64,000 nucleotides of DNA from an uncultured Alistipes sp. (GTDB lineage Bacteria; Bacteroidota; Bacteroidia; Bacteroidales; Rikenellaceae), in NCBI GenBank assembly GCA_937899895.1, contig CALBQR010000062.1, positions 62,001 to 126,000 on the forward strand, given 5' to 3'. Made by a program: the position numbers and the translations under genes. The stretch's first letter is position 1, and each line of letters starts with the position of its first letter. The notes below the pieces were generated by a model. The model was not told the origin of the DNA, made no database searches, and saw only the letters and a list, made by a program, of their open reading frames with translations. Positions 24,177-31,470 of this stretch are shown one piece after another.

Positions 24177-25877
24177 ATGAAAAGAATCCTTATGCTTATG
24201 TGCGCCGTTGCAATGGCCGTAGTGCCCGCATCGGCTCAACGTCTTGAAATTGGTCGTGGCGAGCGCGCCACAACCCAAACCGCACGCCACTCGATTACGG
24301 GTGTGGCCGATCCCGACGCTACACTGACGGTCAATGGCAAGCAGTTTCCCGTCTATGCAACGGGTGGCTGGGCTGCCGAGGTGATGCTCGAAGAGGGCAA
24401 AAACAGCGTATCGGTAGTTGCCGTATCGAAGGCAGGCCGCGTAGAGAAGAACTTCGATATCGAGCTCACGAAGCGTCCCGAAAAGGAGCCGCTGACTGGT
24501 GCAAAACTGATCGAATGGGGCACCGTGCCCGCTGACATCAAGGCCGTTACCGCTGGTGAGCGCATTGCTCTGCGTGTGGTAGGCACGCCTGGCTGCAAGG
24601 TGTCGATCGTAGGTGGTTGCGAACTGACCGAGGTCGAGGCGGGTGTTTATCAGGGTCTGATCACCGCAAAGAAGGATTGCAAAGTGCTGGCCGAGCCGTT
24701 GCAGTTCCGTATCGAGGCCGAAGGTGGCTCGGCAACCTACCCGATGAAGGAGGCGATCAAGGTTATCGATCCCAATCAGCCCGTAATGTTGCGTACCGTT
24801 GGCGATCTGCCCTACCTGAACTATGGTCTGGGTACGGATCGTCTGGGTGGCTCGAAGATCGGCCACATTACCGAGGGCATTCTGCTCGAAGCTGTTGGCG
24901 AGGTAGGCAACCAATACAAAGTTCGCCTATCGAAGAATCGCACCGCATACGTTCCCAAATCGTGCGTCGAGGTGCAGCCCGCAGGTACGCTGCCCGCACA
25001 GTCGCTGGTTGGCTCGTGGAGCGTTCGCGGCGGTGAAGATGCCGATGTAGTTCGCGTTTCGCTCTCGGAGCGTCTGCCTTTTGCAACGTTCCATCAGATG
25101 GATCCTGCACGTGTTGTAGTTGATATTTTCGGTGCTGTTGCCAACACTTCGTGGCTGACTCAATATCCCGAAACCAAGAATGCAATCAAGAATGTCGATT
25201 ACGAGCAGGTCGAGGAGGATATCTTCCGTGTAATCATCACACTCGATCACAATGCACATTGGGGCCATTCGGTACGCTACGAGGGTAACTCGCTCATTAT
25301 CCGCGTTAAGGCTGCTCCGAAAGCATCGTTGCGCGGTCTGCACGTAGCTATCGACGCCGGCCACGGTGGTCCGTACAAGGGTGCAGTTGGCGTTGCAGGT
25401 GTCGAGGAGAAGGACGTAAATCTCGATCTGGCACATATGCTGCGCGAGGCACTCGAAAAGCGCGGCGCGAAGGTTACGATGACCCGCACCGAAGACGTGA
25501 ATGTCGATATGAGCGACCGCGTGCTGATGTTGCGCAAGGCCGATCCCAATATGATGATCTCGATCCACTGCAACGCCGGTGGCTCGCCGTTGAAGCCCCT
25601 CGGCACAAGTACCTACTACCGCCACCCCGGCTTCCAACCCCTCTCGACCGCTGTTTTGAAGCGCGTTTTGGAACTGGATATGAATAACTTCGGTAACATC
25701 GGCAGCTTCAACTTCATCCTCAACTCGCCCTACGAGTACCCCAATATGTTGCTCGAAACGTTGTTTATCTCGGCTCCCGCCGAGGAGGCTCGCTTGGTTG
25801 ATCCGAAGTTCCGCCGCGATCTGATCGACCGCGTAGTGAAGGGTATGGAGGACTACCTGAAAGAGTACGCTAAATAG
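24177..25877 (+). CDS. N-acetylmuramoyl-L-alanine amidase (AmiC-like, Amidase_3) with SH3b and AMIN-like domains
   Basis: Periplasmic zinc amidase that cleaves the amide bond between MurNAc and the stem peptide. In order: signal peptide (1-20), an uncharacterised beta-rich segment (about 21-190), an SH3b-like domain (about 205-265, HITEGILLEAVGEVGNQYKV), an AMIN-like domain (about 285-385, ARVVVDIFG) and the Amidase_3 catalytic domain (about 390-566). The zinc site is formed by His in DAGHGG, Glu in GVEEKDVNLD and His in SIHCNAGG, with the catalytic Glu in NMLLETLFIS. An extra SH3b plus AMIN pair suggests septal or glycan targeting. A PHP phosphodiesterase follows 10 bp later. Confidence 0.9.
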   Translation: MKRILMLMCAVAMAVVPASAQRLEIGRGERATTQTARHSITGVADPDATLTVNGKQFPVYATGGWAAEVMLEEGKNSVSVVAVSKAGRVEKNFDIELTKRPEKEPLTGAKLIEWGTVPADIKAVTAGERIALRVVGTPGCKVSIVGGCELTEVEAGVYQGLITAKKDCKVLAEPLQFRIEAEGGSATYPMKEAIKVIDPNQPVMLRTVGDLPYLNYGLGTDRLGGSKIGHITEGILLEAVGEVGNQYKVRLSKNRTAYVPKSCVEVQPAGTLPAQSLVGSWSVRGGEDADVVRVSLSERLPFATFHQMDPARVVVDIFGAVANTSWLTQYPETKNAIKNVDYEQVEEDIFRVIITLDHNAHWGHSVRYEGNSLIIRVKAAPKASLRGLHVAIDAGHGGPYKGAVGVAGVEEKDVNLDLAHMLREALEKRGAKVTMTRTEDVNVDMSDRVLMLRKADPNMMISIHCNAGGSPLKPLGTSTYYRHPGFQPLSTAVLKRVLELDMNNFGNIGSFNFILNSPYEYPNMLLETLFISAPAEEARLVDPKFRRDLIDRVVKGMEDYLKEYAK

Positions 25878-25887
25878 TTGATCGACA

Positions 25888-27075
25888 ATGAAACACACAA
25901 TATTGCTGACCGCCGCGCTGCTGACATCGCTTGCAGCGTCGGCACAGCACTACTACCAAGATGCGAAGAATCCCGACATCACGCGCCACACGCTCCGCAA
26001 CTCGTCGCAGCGTGTCGAGTTCGTGTTGCCCGAAGTGAATGGTTACAACATCTACAAGGCCGATCTGCACACCCACTCGATCTACTCGGATGGCGACTGC
26101 ACACCCGAATTTCGTGTGCGCGAGGCGTGGTATGACGGTCTGGATGTATTGGCTATCACCGAGCACGTCGAGTATCGCCGCCACGAGGGCAATATGATCC
26201 GCGCGTTGGGCGGAATCCTGCCCGAAGGCACAAAGGCACAGAATCACAACGTCATCGGCAAGGCGGCTGACGAGCGCGGTATCGTCTCGGATCTGAATCT
26301 GCCCGTCGAGTTGGCGCGTAAGACCGCAAAGGGCTATGGTATGACCATCATTTCGGGTGTTGAGATCACTCGCACACCCGAAACCATCGGCCACTACAAC
26401 GCCCTCTTTACCACCGACAACAACGCAATCTATGACGCCGATCCTGCCGAGTCGATGCGTAAGGCTCGTGCGCAGGGTGCTCTCATTATGCACAACCACC
26501 CCGGCTGGCGTCGCACCTCGCTCGAACAGACCGAAGCCGAGCAGTCGTTCTATGCCGCAGGGCTGATCGACGGCGTGGAGGTGATGAATGGCTCGTCGTT
26601 CTACCCGCTGGCGATTGATTGGGCACACGAGGGTAAATTGTTCGTATCATCAAACACCGATATTCACGACGCTACGGCCGAGACCTATCGCATCAATGGC
26701 GCACGTCGTAATATGACGCTGATCTTTGCAAAGGATAAATCGGTAGAGTCGCTACGCGAGGCTATCGCAGCGCGTCGCACCCTCGCCTATTCGTGCGGAA
26801 CGCTTGCAGGCGATGAACAATTACTGCGTGATCTGGTGCTTGCATCGGTGAAGATGAGCATCGTGGCCGAGGCCTCAAATGGCGTTAAGACCATACAGCT
26901 GACCAATATGAGTTCGGTGGATTACATTCTCCGTTTCGGCAATGGCAACCCCGTTGTTCTCTCGCCCTTCTCATCGCGCACCGCCAAGACCAACAAGGAG
27001 GGAGTGCTGCGTTTCGAGGTCGAAAATTGCTGGCACGCCAGCGACAAACAGCTCAAAATTGAGGTGCGACCGTAG
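25888..27075 (+). CDS. PHP-domain phosphodiesterase, exported (Sb-PDE-like)
   Basis: Exported 395 aa protein, signal peptide 1-19 (ASAQ). The PHP metal centre is visible: ADLHTHSIYSDGD, AITEHVEY, ISGVEITR, MHNHPGWRR and SSNTDIHD supply the His/Asp/Glu ligands. The family covers histidinol phosphatase-like and organophosphate phosphodiesterases; similar exported Bacteroidetes proteins are named Sb-PDE family. The substrate is unknown. Translated from the same transcript as the amidase (10 bp gap), so a cell-wall-derived phosphodiester is a reasonable guess, not more. Confidence 0.85.
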   Translation: MKHTILLTAALLTSLAASAQHYYQDAKNPDITRHTLRNSSQRVEFVLPEVNGYNIYKADLHTHSIYSDGDCTPEFRVREAWYDGLDVLAITEHVEYRRHEGNMIRALGGILPEGTKAQNHNVIGKAADERGIVSDLNLPVELARKTAKGYGMTIISGVEITRTPETIGHYNALFTTDNNAIYDADPAESMRKARAQGALIMHNHPGWRRTSLEQTEAEQSFYAAGLIDGVEVMNGSSFYPLAIDWAHEGKLFVSSNTDIHDATAETYRINGARRNMTLIFAKDKSVESLREAIAARRTLAYSCGTLAGDEQLLRDLVLASVKMSIVAEASNGVKTIQLTNMSSVDYILRFGNGNPVVLSPFSSRTAKTNKEGVLRFEVENCWHASDKQLKIEVRP

Positions 27076-27199
27076 AAGAGTGATTCACAATTAATCCTGC
27101 TACGCAGGCTTTTCCACCTTCGCACCTCAGCCGAGTTCGAGCTACCGCCCAACTCCGCATTCGGCTTGGCGTTGGTTCACAATTCTCATAATCAAAAAA
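27076..27199. other. Non-coding spacer with 9-bp direct repeat and small hairpin
   Basis: No gene is seen here. TTCACAATT occurs at 27084-27092 and 27176-27184 in direct orientation. CCTGC-TAC-GCAGG (27096-27108) followed by CTTTT may weakly end the PHP transcript. The flanked ~83-bp piece could be a small insertion, but no known element is recognised. Confidence 0.35.
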
Positions 27200-27229
27200 A
27201 AGCCGACCGCCCTTTCGGGTGGTCGGCTT
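27200..27229 (+). terminator. Terminator after the PHP phosphodiesterase gene
   Basis: Stem AAGCCGACC / GGTCGGCTT with an inner GCCC-TTTC-GGGT hairpin and an A-run upstream; the T run is short (CTTTC), so it is probably stronger on the minus strand. Confidence 0.6.
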
Positions 27230-27254
27230 GCTTTCGGAGTGGGGCGGTCGTTTC

Positions 27255-27273
27255 TGAAAAACCCCTACGGGTT
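27255..27273 (-). terminator. Weak terminator downstream of rpoZ
   Basis: Minus strand AACCC-GTAG-GGGTT followed by TTTC. Short stem, modest support. Confidence 0.4.
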
Positions 27274-27396
27274 CTACCTGCAAAACAACTCTCGGTCGGC
27301 ACGCTCACGTTTCACAACGCGCGGCCCCTCATTGGCCTCCTCCATCACATTCTGCACGATCTGCCGCACTCTGTTGTCGGCGGCAGCGTCTCTACC
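27274..27396 (-). pseudogene. Coding-like fragment after rpoZ, no proper start
   Basis: One frame stays open for 40 codons with host-like codon use and ends in TAG at 27274, preceded by TGA at 27397. The reading includes VRQIVQNVMEEANEGPRVVK and the end RADRELFCR. The only ATG (27345) would give 23 residues. It is either a truncated gene end or a very small peptide gene, 8 bp behind rpoZ. Related genomes often carry further genes after rpoZ, so a deletion here would explain it. I do not recognise a family. Confidence 0.3.
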
Positions 27397-27403
27397 TCAA
27401 TCG

Positions 27404-27724
27404 CTACTCGTCTTTACCGTCGCGGAAGTAGAGCTTGCCTGCGAGGAACTCCTCGGTAGCAATGATCGACGGCTTCGGCAGACGCTCGTAGTAGCGCGAG
27501 ATCTCAATCTGCTCACGGTTCTCAAAGGTCTCCTCCAAAGAATCGGTCGTAGTCGAGAAGTCGGCCAGCTTACGGTTCAGCTCCTGCTTCATCTCCGCTG
27601 CAATCTGATTTGCGCGACGCGAAATTACATTCAGCGACTTGTAGATGTTACCCGTCGGCTGATCCAGATCAACCAGCTTACGAGTCTTCGTGTTGTTGGG
27701 AATGTTTGTTAATTTCAGATCCAT
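27404..27724 (-). CDS. rpoZ: DNA-directed RNA polymerase omega subunit (Bacteroidota type)
   Basis: Small RNA polymerase subunit that supports beta' folding. The 106 aa Bacteroidota form differs from proteobacterial RpoZ but retains the Rpb6/omega core: NIYKSLNVISRRANQIAAEM, followed by KQELNRKLADFS, and a C-terminal pair of helices. It follows bamD by 69 bp, an arrangement conserved in Bacteroidales. Confidence 0.88.
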   Translation of the reverse strand: MDLKLTNIPNNTKTRKLVDLDQPTGNIYKSLNVISRRANQIAAEMKQELNRKLADFSTTTDSLEETFENREQIEISRYYERLPKPSIIATEEFLAGKLYFRDGKDE

Positions 27725-27793
27725 CTTTAATGATTTTCTGAGTGAATATGTTATCTGTATGTGTTCTTTTTCAAATAGTTATCGCCCGGCACC

Positions 27794-28645
27794 CTACTTC
27801 TGCTCCTGCTCTTCGGTCTGCACCTCGGCCTTCTGCTCATCGCTACCAAACTTGGCGATAAATCGCTTTGCATCCTCCTGCATACGGGTCAGCTCCTTGA
27901 CGTGCTTGCTTTCTGGGAACTCGGCCACAAACGAGTAGTACGAGTCGAGCATATTCATATAGCGGTCGCGCTGCAACGACTCGATCGAGTTCTTCGCCAG
28001 CTCGTGCGACGACTTGACGATCAAATACATCAACTCCTCGCGGTGGGGCGAATCGGGGTACTTCTTCAACGCATTCTTCAACGCAGGTACCGCCGACTTA
28101 TAGCGGCCGATGGTGTAGTAAGTCTTTGCGTTAATGAACACCTTGTCGTACTGCTTCTGGGTCAGTTCACGGGCCATCTGCTCGAATGCCGCGCGACGGG
28201 TCGAGTTGGGATAACGACCGATGAACTCCTGAATTGCCGTCAGAGCCTGCTCGGTTGTGGTCTGGTCGCGCGTAGGTTCGGGCGAGAGGTAGTAGAAGCT
28301 GAGCGCATACATACCCTCAACATCTTCGAGGAAGGGGCTGCGGGTAAATTTACGACGGAATTCATCGAGAAGCTCCGAGCTGGTCGAGAAAGCGTCATTC
28401 TTGAAGTGCGCATAAGCGGTATAGTATGCCAACGAATCCTCGCGCATCGTGCCGACGAAATAGGGCTGCACCTTCTCGAAGCAGGTAATGGCACGAGAGA
28501 ATTTACCGAGGTCGAGCATTTGCAGACCCTCGGCATAGATTTTATCGTTGTCGCCGCTTTTCAGCAGTTTATTGAACGGACCGCAAGCAGTATTTGCAAC
28601 AGCGATTGCAAGAACTGCGAGCAAGATAAAGGCATTTTTTCTCAT
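27794..28645 (-). CDS. bamD: Outer membrane assembly factor BamD
   Basis: Periplasmic TPR lipoprotein of the Bam complex, 283 aa. A lipoprotein signal peptide ends at NTAC (start ATG 28645 chosen over a TTG 9 bp upstream). Five TPR-like repeats follow: YAEGLQMLDLGKFSRAITCF, then LAYYTAYAHFKNDAFSTS, then ALTAIQEFIGRYPNSTRR, NAKTYYTIGRYKSAVPALK and LDSYYSFVAEFPESKH. The C-terminus is a charged Glu/Gln/Lys tail. Essential by analogy to other bacteria. Co-transcribed with rpoZ. Confidence 0.93.
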   Translation of the reverse strand: MRKNAFILLAVLAIAVANTACGPFNKLLKSGDNDKIYAEGLQMLDLGKFSRAITCFEKVQPYFVGTMREDSLAYYTAYAHFKNDAFSTSSELLDEFRRKFTRSPFLEDVEGMYALSFYYLSPEPTRDQTTTEQALTAIQEFIGRYPNSTRRAAFEQMARELTQKQYDKVFINAKTYYTIGRYKSAVPALKNALKKYPDSPHREELMYLIVKSSHELAKNSIESLQRDRYMNMLDSYYSFVAEFPESKHVKELTRMQEDAKRFIAKFGSDEQKAEVQTEEQEQK

Positions 28646-28686
28646 TGTCAACAAAAATTACAGCGCGTTATAACGCTACAACCGCG

Positions 28687-28718
28687 CAAAGTTATACATT
28701 TTTAACGAGTCAAACAAA
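28687..28718 (-). promoter_or_regulatory. Promoter for bamD-rpoZ
   Basis: Minus strand TTTG (plus 28715-28718), 20 nt, TAACTTTG (plus 28687-28694), 41 bp before the bamD ATG. Confidence 0.6.
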
Positions 28719-28800
28719 AATATATTACACCCATTCAAAGAATAAATTTGAGTTTGTATGTTTTTTCGATTCAAAAGCGCGGTTCACACGGCAATCGGAA

Positions 28801-28826
28801 TGGGTATAAATACCTATTTACACCCA
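28801..28826. promoter_or_regulatory. 26-bp inverted repeat, possible operator, upstream of the alpha-oxoamine synthase gene
   Basis: A 26-bp stretch reading TGGGTATAAATA, then CC, then TATTTACACCCA on the plus strand is self-complementary at 22 of 26 positions. It lies 41 bp upstream of the -7 box (28867-28874). Confidence 0.4.
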
Positions 28827-28866
28827 AATTTCGACAAAATATGTTCCGAATCGAGCAGATTTGTTG

Positions 28867-28874
28867 TAAATTTG
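28867..28874 (+). promoter_or_regulatory. -7 element for the alpha-oxoamine synthase gene
   Basis: TAAATTTG, 80 bp upstream of the ATG, giving a leader of about 75 nt. No TTTG at -33, so an activator may be needed; the inverted repeat at 28801 is a candidate site. Confidence 0.45.
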
Positions 28875-28953
28875 TGTTTTTGAAGGAGGGCAGTAAATAC
28901 CCTGACAACATTTTTTTGAAGAAATCGTTTAACATTAAAATTTATAGAAGACA

Positions 28954-30204
28954 ATGACTGATATTTTTGAACGTCTTAAAAAGAGTGCCGGCGGTCCGAT
29001 CGGTATGTATCAGAAGTATTCGCACGGCTATTTCTCGTTCCCGAAACTCGAAGGTCCTATCGGTCCTCATATGAAGTTCCGCGGCAAGGAGGTGCTCAAT
29101 TGGAGCTTGAACAACTACCTCGGTTTGGCTAACCACCCCGAAGTACGCGAGGCTGATGCCAAGGGTGCTATCGACTTCGGTATGGCAGCTCCGATGGGTG
29201 CTCGTATGATGAGTGGTCAGACCGTTTATCACGAGCAGTTGGAGCGCGAGTTGGCCGCTTTCGTTGGTAAGGAGGATGCCTTCCTGCTCAACTTCGGTTA
29301 TCAGGGTATGATCTCGATTATCGACTGCCTGCTGACCCCCCGCGATGTTGTGGTTTATGATGCAGAGGCTCACGCTTGTATCATCGACGGTCTGCGCCTG
29401 CACAAGGGTAAGCGTTTCGTATTTGGTCATAACGATATGGATAGCCTGCGCTTGCAGTTGCGCCACGCTACCGAGTTGGCCGAGACCCAGAATGGTGGTG
29501 TGTTGGTAATCACCGAGGGTGTATTCGGTATGAAGGGTGATCTTGGTAAGCTCGATGAGATCGTAGCTTTGAAGAGCGAGTTCTCGTTCCGCCTGTTGGT
29601 TGATGACGCTCACGGCTTCGGTACGATGGGTGAGGGTGGTCGCGGTACCGCTTCGCACTTCGGCGCAACCGACGGCGTTGATGTTCTGTTCAACACCTTC
29701 GCAAAGTCGATGGCAGGTATCGGTGCATTCGTAGCATCGCACAAGTGGTTGATCGACCTTCTGCGCTACAATATGCGTTCGCAGCTCTACGCAAAGAGCC
29801 TTCCGATGCCGATGGTAATGGGTGCTTTGAAGCGTCTGGATCTGATCCGCAAGCATCCCGAATTCCAGCAGAAGCTGTGGGAGATCACCAACGCATTGCA
29901 GAATGGTCTGCGCGAGCGTGGTTTCGACATCGGTGGCACGCTGTCGCCCGTAACCCCGATCTATATGAAGGGCTCGGTAGCAGAGGCTTGCAACCTTGTT
30001 GTCGATCTGCGCGAGAACCACGCTCTGTTCTGCTCGATCGTAGTTTATCCCGTAATTCCGAAGGGCGAGATGATTCTGCGTATTATTCCCACAGCGGCTC
30101 ATACGTTGGAGGATGTTCAGTACACTCTGGACTGCTTCTCGTCGATCCGTGCGAAGTTGGAGAATGGCGAGTACGACAAGCCGATGCCCAATATGGCCGA
30201 CTAA
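28954..30204 (+). CDS. Alpha-oxoamine synthase family enzyme (serine palmitoyltransferase / KBL / BioF type)
   Basis: PLP-dependent acyl-CoA:amino acid condensing enzyme, 416 aa. The family core includes LNWSLNNYLGLANHPEVREA, the PLP-stacking His in DAEAHACIIDG, the pyridine Asp in LLVDDAHGFGTMG and the Schiff-base Lys in TFAKSMAGIGAF. In Bacteroidales this subgroup contains serine palmitoyltransferase, the first step of bacterial sphingolipid synthesis; glycine C-acetyltransferase and 7-keto-8-aminopelargonate synthase are the alternatives. No bio or threonine genes are nearby, and the codon bias (GGT, CGT, CTG) suggests strong expression, both favouring SPT. Monocistronic. Confidence 0.8.
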   Translation: MTDIFERLKKSAGGPIGMYQKYSHGYFSFPKLEGPIGPHMKFRGKEVLNWSLNNYLGLANHPEVREADAKGAIDFGMAAPMGARMMSGQTVYHEQLERELAAFVGKEDAFLLNFGYQGMISIIDCLLTPRDVVVYDAEAHACIIDGLRLHKGKRFVFGHNDMDSLRLQLRHATELAETQNGGVLVITEGVFGMKGDLGKLDEIVALKSEFSFRLLVDDAHGFGTMGEGGRGTASHFGATDGVDVLFNTFAKSMAGIGAFVASHKWLIDLLRYNMRSQLYAKSLPMPMVMGALKRLDLIRKHPEFQQKLWEITNALQNGLRERGFDIGGTLSPVTPIYMKGSVAEACNLVVDLRENHALFCSIVVYPVIPKGEMILRIIPTAAHTLEDVQYTLDCFSSIRAKLENGEYDKPMPNMAD

Positions 30205-30226
30205 GTCAGACTCACCTCGATAAACG

Positions 30227-30257
30227 AAGGGCTGCGTTTCGACGCGGCCCTTTTTTG
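30227..30257 (+). terminator. Terminator after the alpha-oxoamine synthase gene
   Basis: AAGGGC-TGCG / CGCG-GCCCTT imperfect stem and a six-T run. Confidence 0.8.
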
Positions 30258-30276
30258 TATCCAAGATTCAAAACAA

Positions 30277-30307
30277 AGAGCCTGCCTAACCGAGTTAGAC
30301 AGGCTCT
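30277..30307 (-). terminator. Terminator after the TIR-domain gene
   Basis: Stem AGAGCCTG / CAGGCTCT with an inner AAC/TTA pairing; read on the minus strand it is followed by TTGTTTTG. Confidence 0.7.
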
Positions 30308-30332
30308 AATCTTAAAGCAATAAGCCTAAAAA

Positions 30333-31247
30333 TTAAAAAGCGGACACAGCACGCACATATAAGTCGCTGTCCTTAGTGAGGCTGCCGGTGTAGCCATTGA
30401 ACATATAGACACTCCACGCGCAGATCTCCTCTTCTTTGCTTTCAGTCGATGACCAATAATATTCGGGTCTGAGATTTAGAATATTATATATTGCTTTTAG
30501 TTCATCTATAGCAGGAAGATACCATCCTTCGCCCAAATCGGCGCACCAAGCAAATGCGGGATACTTCTCGCGCCAATTGGGGATACGTTGAACTACCGCC
30601 ATATTCACAGCGCCATTCGTTTCGCTACTTGCGCCTATTTTCTCTCTCCTACTATCATTAGAAGCCCACTTCAATTCTTTATCAGATTCAACAAGACTAA
30701 CAATCTTACCGTGCTTGCCATCAGCAGAGACCTCAAATACTACACCTCGTTTGCCATTTTCATCGTAGAGATCTCCAACCTTATAGGTTTTGGCAGGAGG
30801 AACGGGTTTAGGGGCAGGGCGCGGGGCAGACGTAACGGGCTTAATATCCATATCAAGCAGTTTAGCGACATTCTCGGTAACACTGCCAAAAACGGCCTGC
30901 GGATCGGGAAAGGCATCAATCCAATTCAGATTTTTCAGATAGTATTTCTTCGCGCCCTTAAATGCGTCATCCGTAATTCGGAAAGTCAAAATCGGTTTCT
31001 TCTCTTCACTCGCCAACTCAATCTCTCGATCAACCTGATCGGAGTTATTGAAATGGTCCGAAAAGACAACAACCATCATACGCGATTCGTCAAGTGCATC
31101 GACAATCGCCTTTGCCCAAACTACTCCGCGCGGAATATCGCGATAGGCAACAAAACAGCGAATCTTGTGAGATTCAAGATAAGCACAAAGACCCTCGACC
31201 ACCTTTTGATCGAGCGAAGAGTAACTTATAAAAACATCGTATTTCAT
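30333..31247 (-). CDS. TIR domain protein fused to a DUF1566/C-type-lectin-like domain
   Basis: 304 aa cytoplasmic protein, no signal peptide. Residues about 1-135 form a TIR domain: YDVFISYSSLDQKVVEGL, the box-2 region VAYRDIPRGVVWAKAIVDAL and VDREIELASEEKKPILTFRI. Glu75 (with Glu77) in REIE is the likely NADase catalytic glutamate. A Pro-rich linker (about 140-150) follows, then a ~150-residue domain with GWYLPAIDELKAIY, YYWSSTE and a final YVRAVSAF, the DUF1566 / lectin-like fold also used by retroelement-diversified proteins. It is a single gene with no Thoeris, CBASS or retroelement partner next to it. Lower GC and more AGA/ATA codons than neighbours suggest transfer. ATG 31247 is preferred to a TTG 6 bp upstream. 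Confidence 0.82.
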   Translation of the reverse strand: MKYDVFISYSSLDQKVVEGLCAYLESHKIRCFVAYRDIPRGVVWAKAIVDALDESRMMVVVFSDHFNNSDQVDREIELASEEKKPILTFRITDDAFKGAKKYYLKNLNWIDAFPDPQAVFGSVTENVAKLLDMDIKPVTSAPRPAPKPVPPAKTYKVGDLYDENGKRGVVFEVSADGKHGKIVSLVESDKELKWASNDSRREKIGASSETNGAVNMAVVQRIPNWREKYPAFAWCADLGEGWYLPAIDELKAIYNILNLRPEYYWSSTESKEEEICAWSVYMFNGYTGSLTKDSDLYVRAVSAF

Positions 31248-31267
31248 AATCAAAAGATAAGATTACG

Positions 31268-31275
31268 CAAATTTA
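31268..31275 (-). promoter_or_regulatory. -7 element for the TIR-domain gene
   Basis: TAAATTTG on the minus strand 20 bp upstream of the ATG; no clear -33. Confidence 0.45.
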
Positions 31276-31405
31276 GCAATCTTTTGGGACTTTTTGGCAT
31301 AGATTCTATCTTTTTTCACAGTTAGGCTGTTTAGTAGCCTCCAACAACTCCACCCGCCAATAAAGAACCTCGATAACTGCAACATAATATTTTTGAATAT
31401 TCAGT

Positions 31406-31436
31406 CTTGGATTTTGAATAATTTTTGTTAGCTTTG
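31406..31436 (+). promoter_or_regulatory. Promoter for the GDPD gene
   Basis: CTTG (31406-31409), exactly 19 nt, TAGCTTTG (31429-31436), 34 bp before the ATG. Confidence 0.65.
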
Positions 31437-31470
31437 CGGAAATAGAACAAACTAAAAACTTTGATAGATT

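Noticed and set aside
27084..27184. Full insertion sequence or MITE bounded by TTCACAATT
   Set aside because: The inner ~83 bp have no terminal inverted repeats and no known element is recognised; the 9-bp repeat alone is weak evidence.
30333..31253. TIR gene as part of a Thoeris, CBASS or other named multi-gene defence system
   Set aside because: Neighbours are an alpha-oxoamine synthase and a GDPD; no SIR2, cyclase, sensor or membrane effector partner lies next to it, so only a stand-alone role is proposed.
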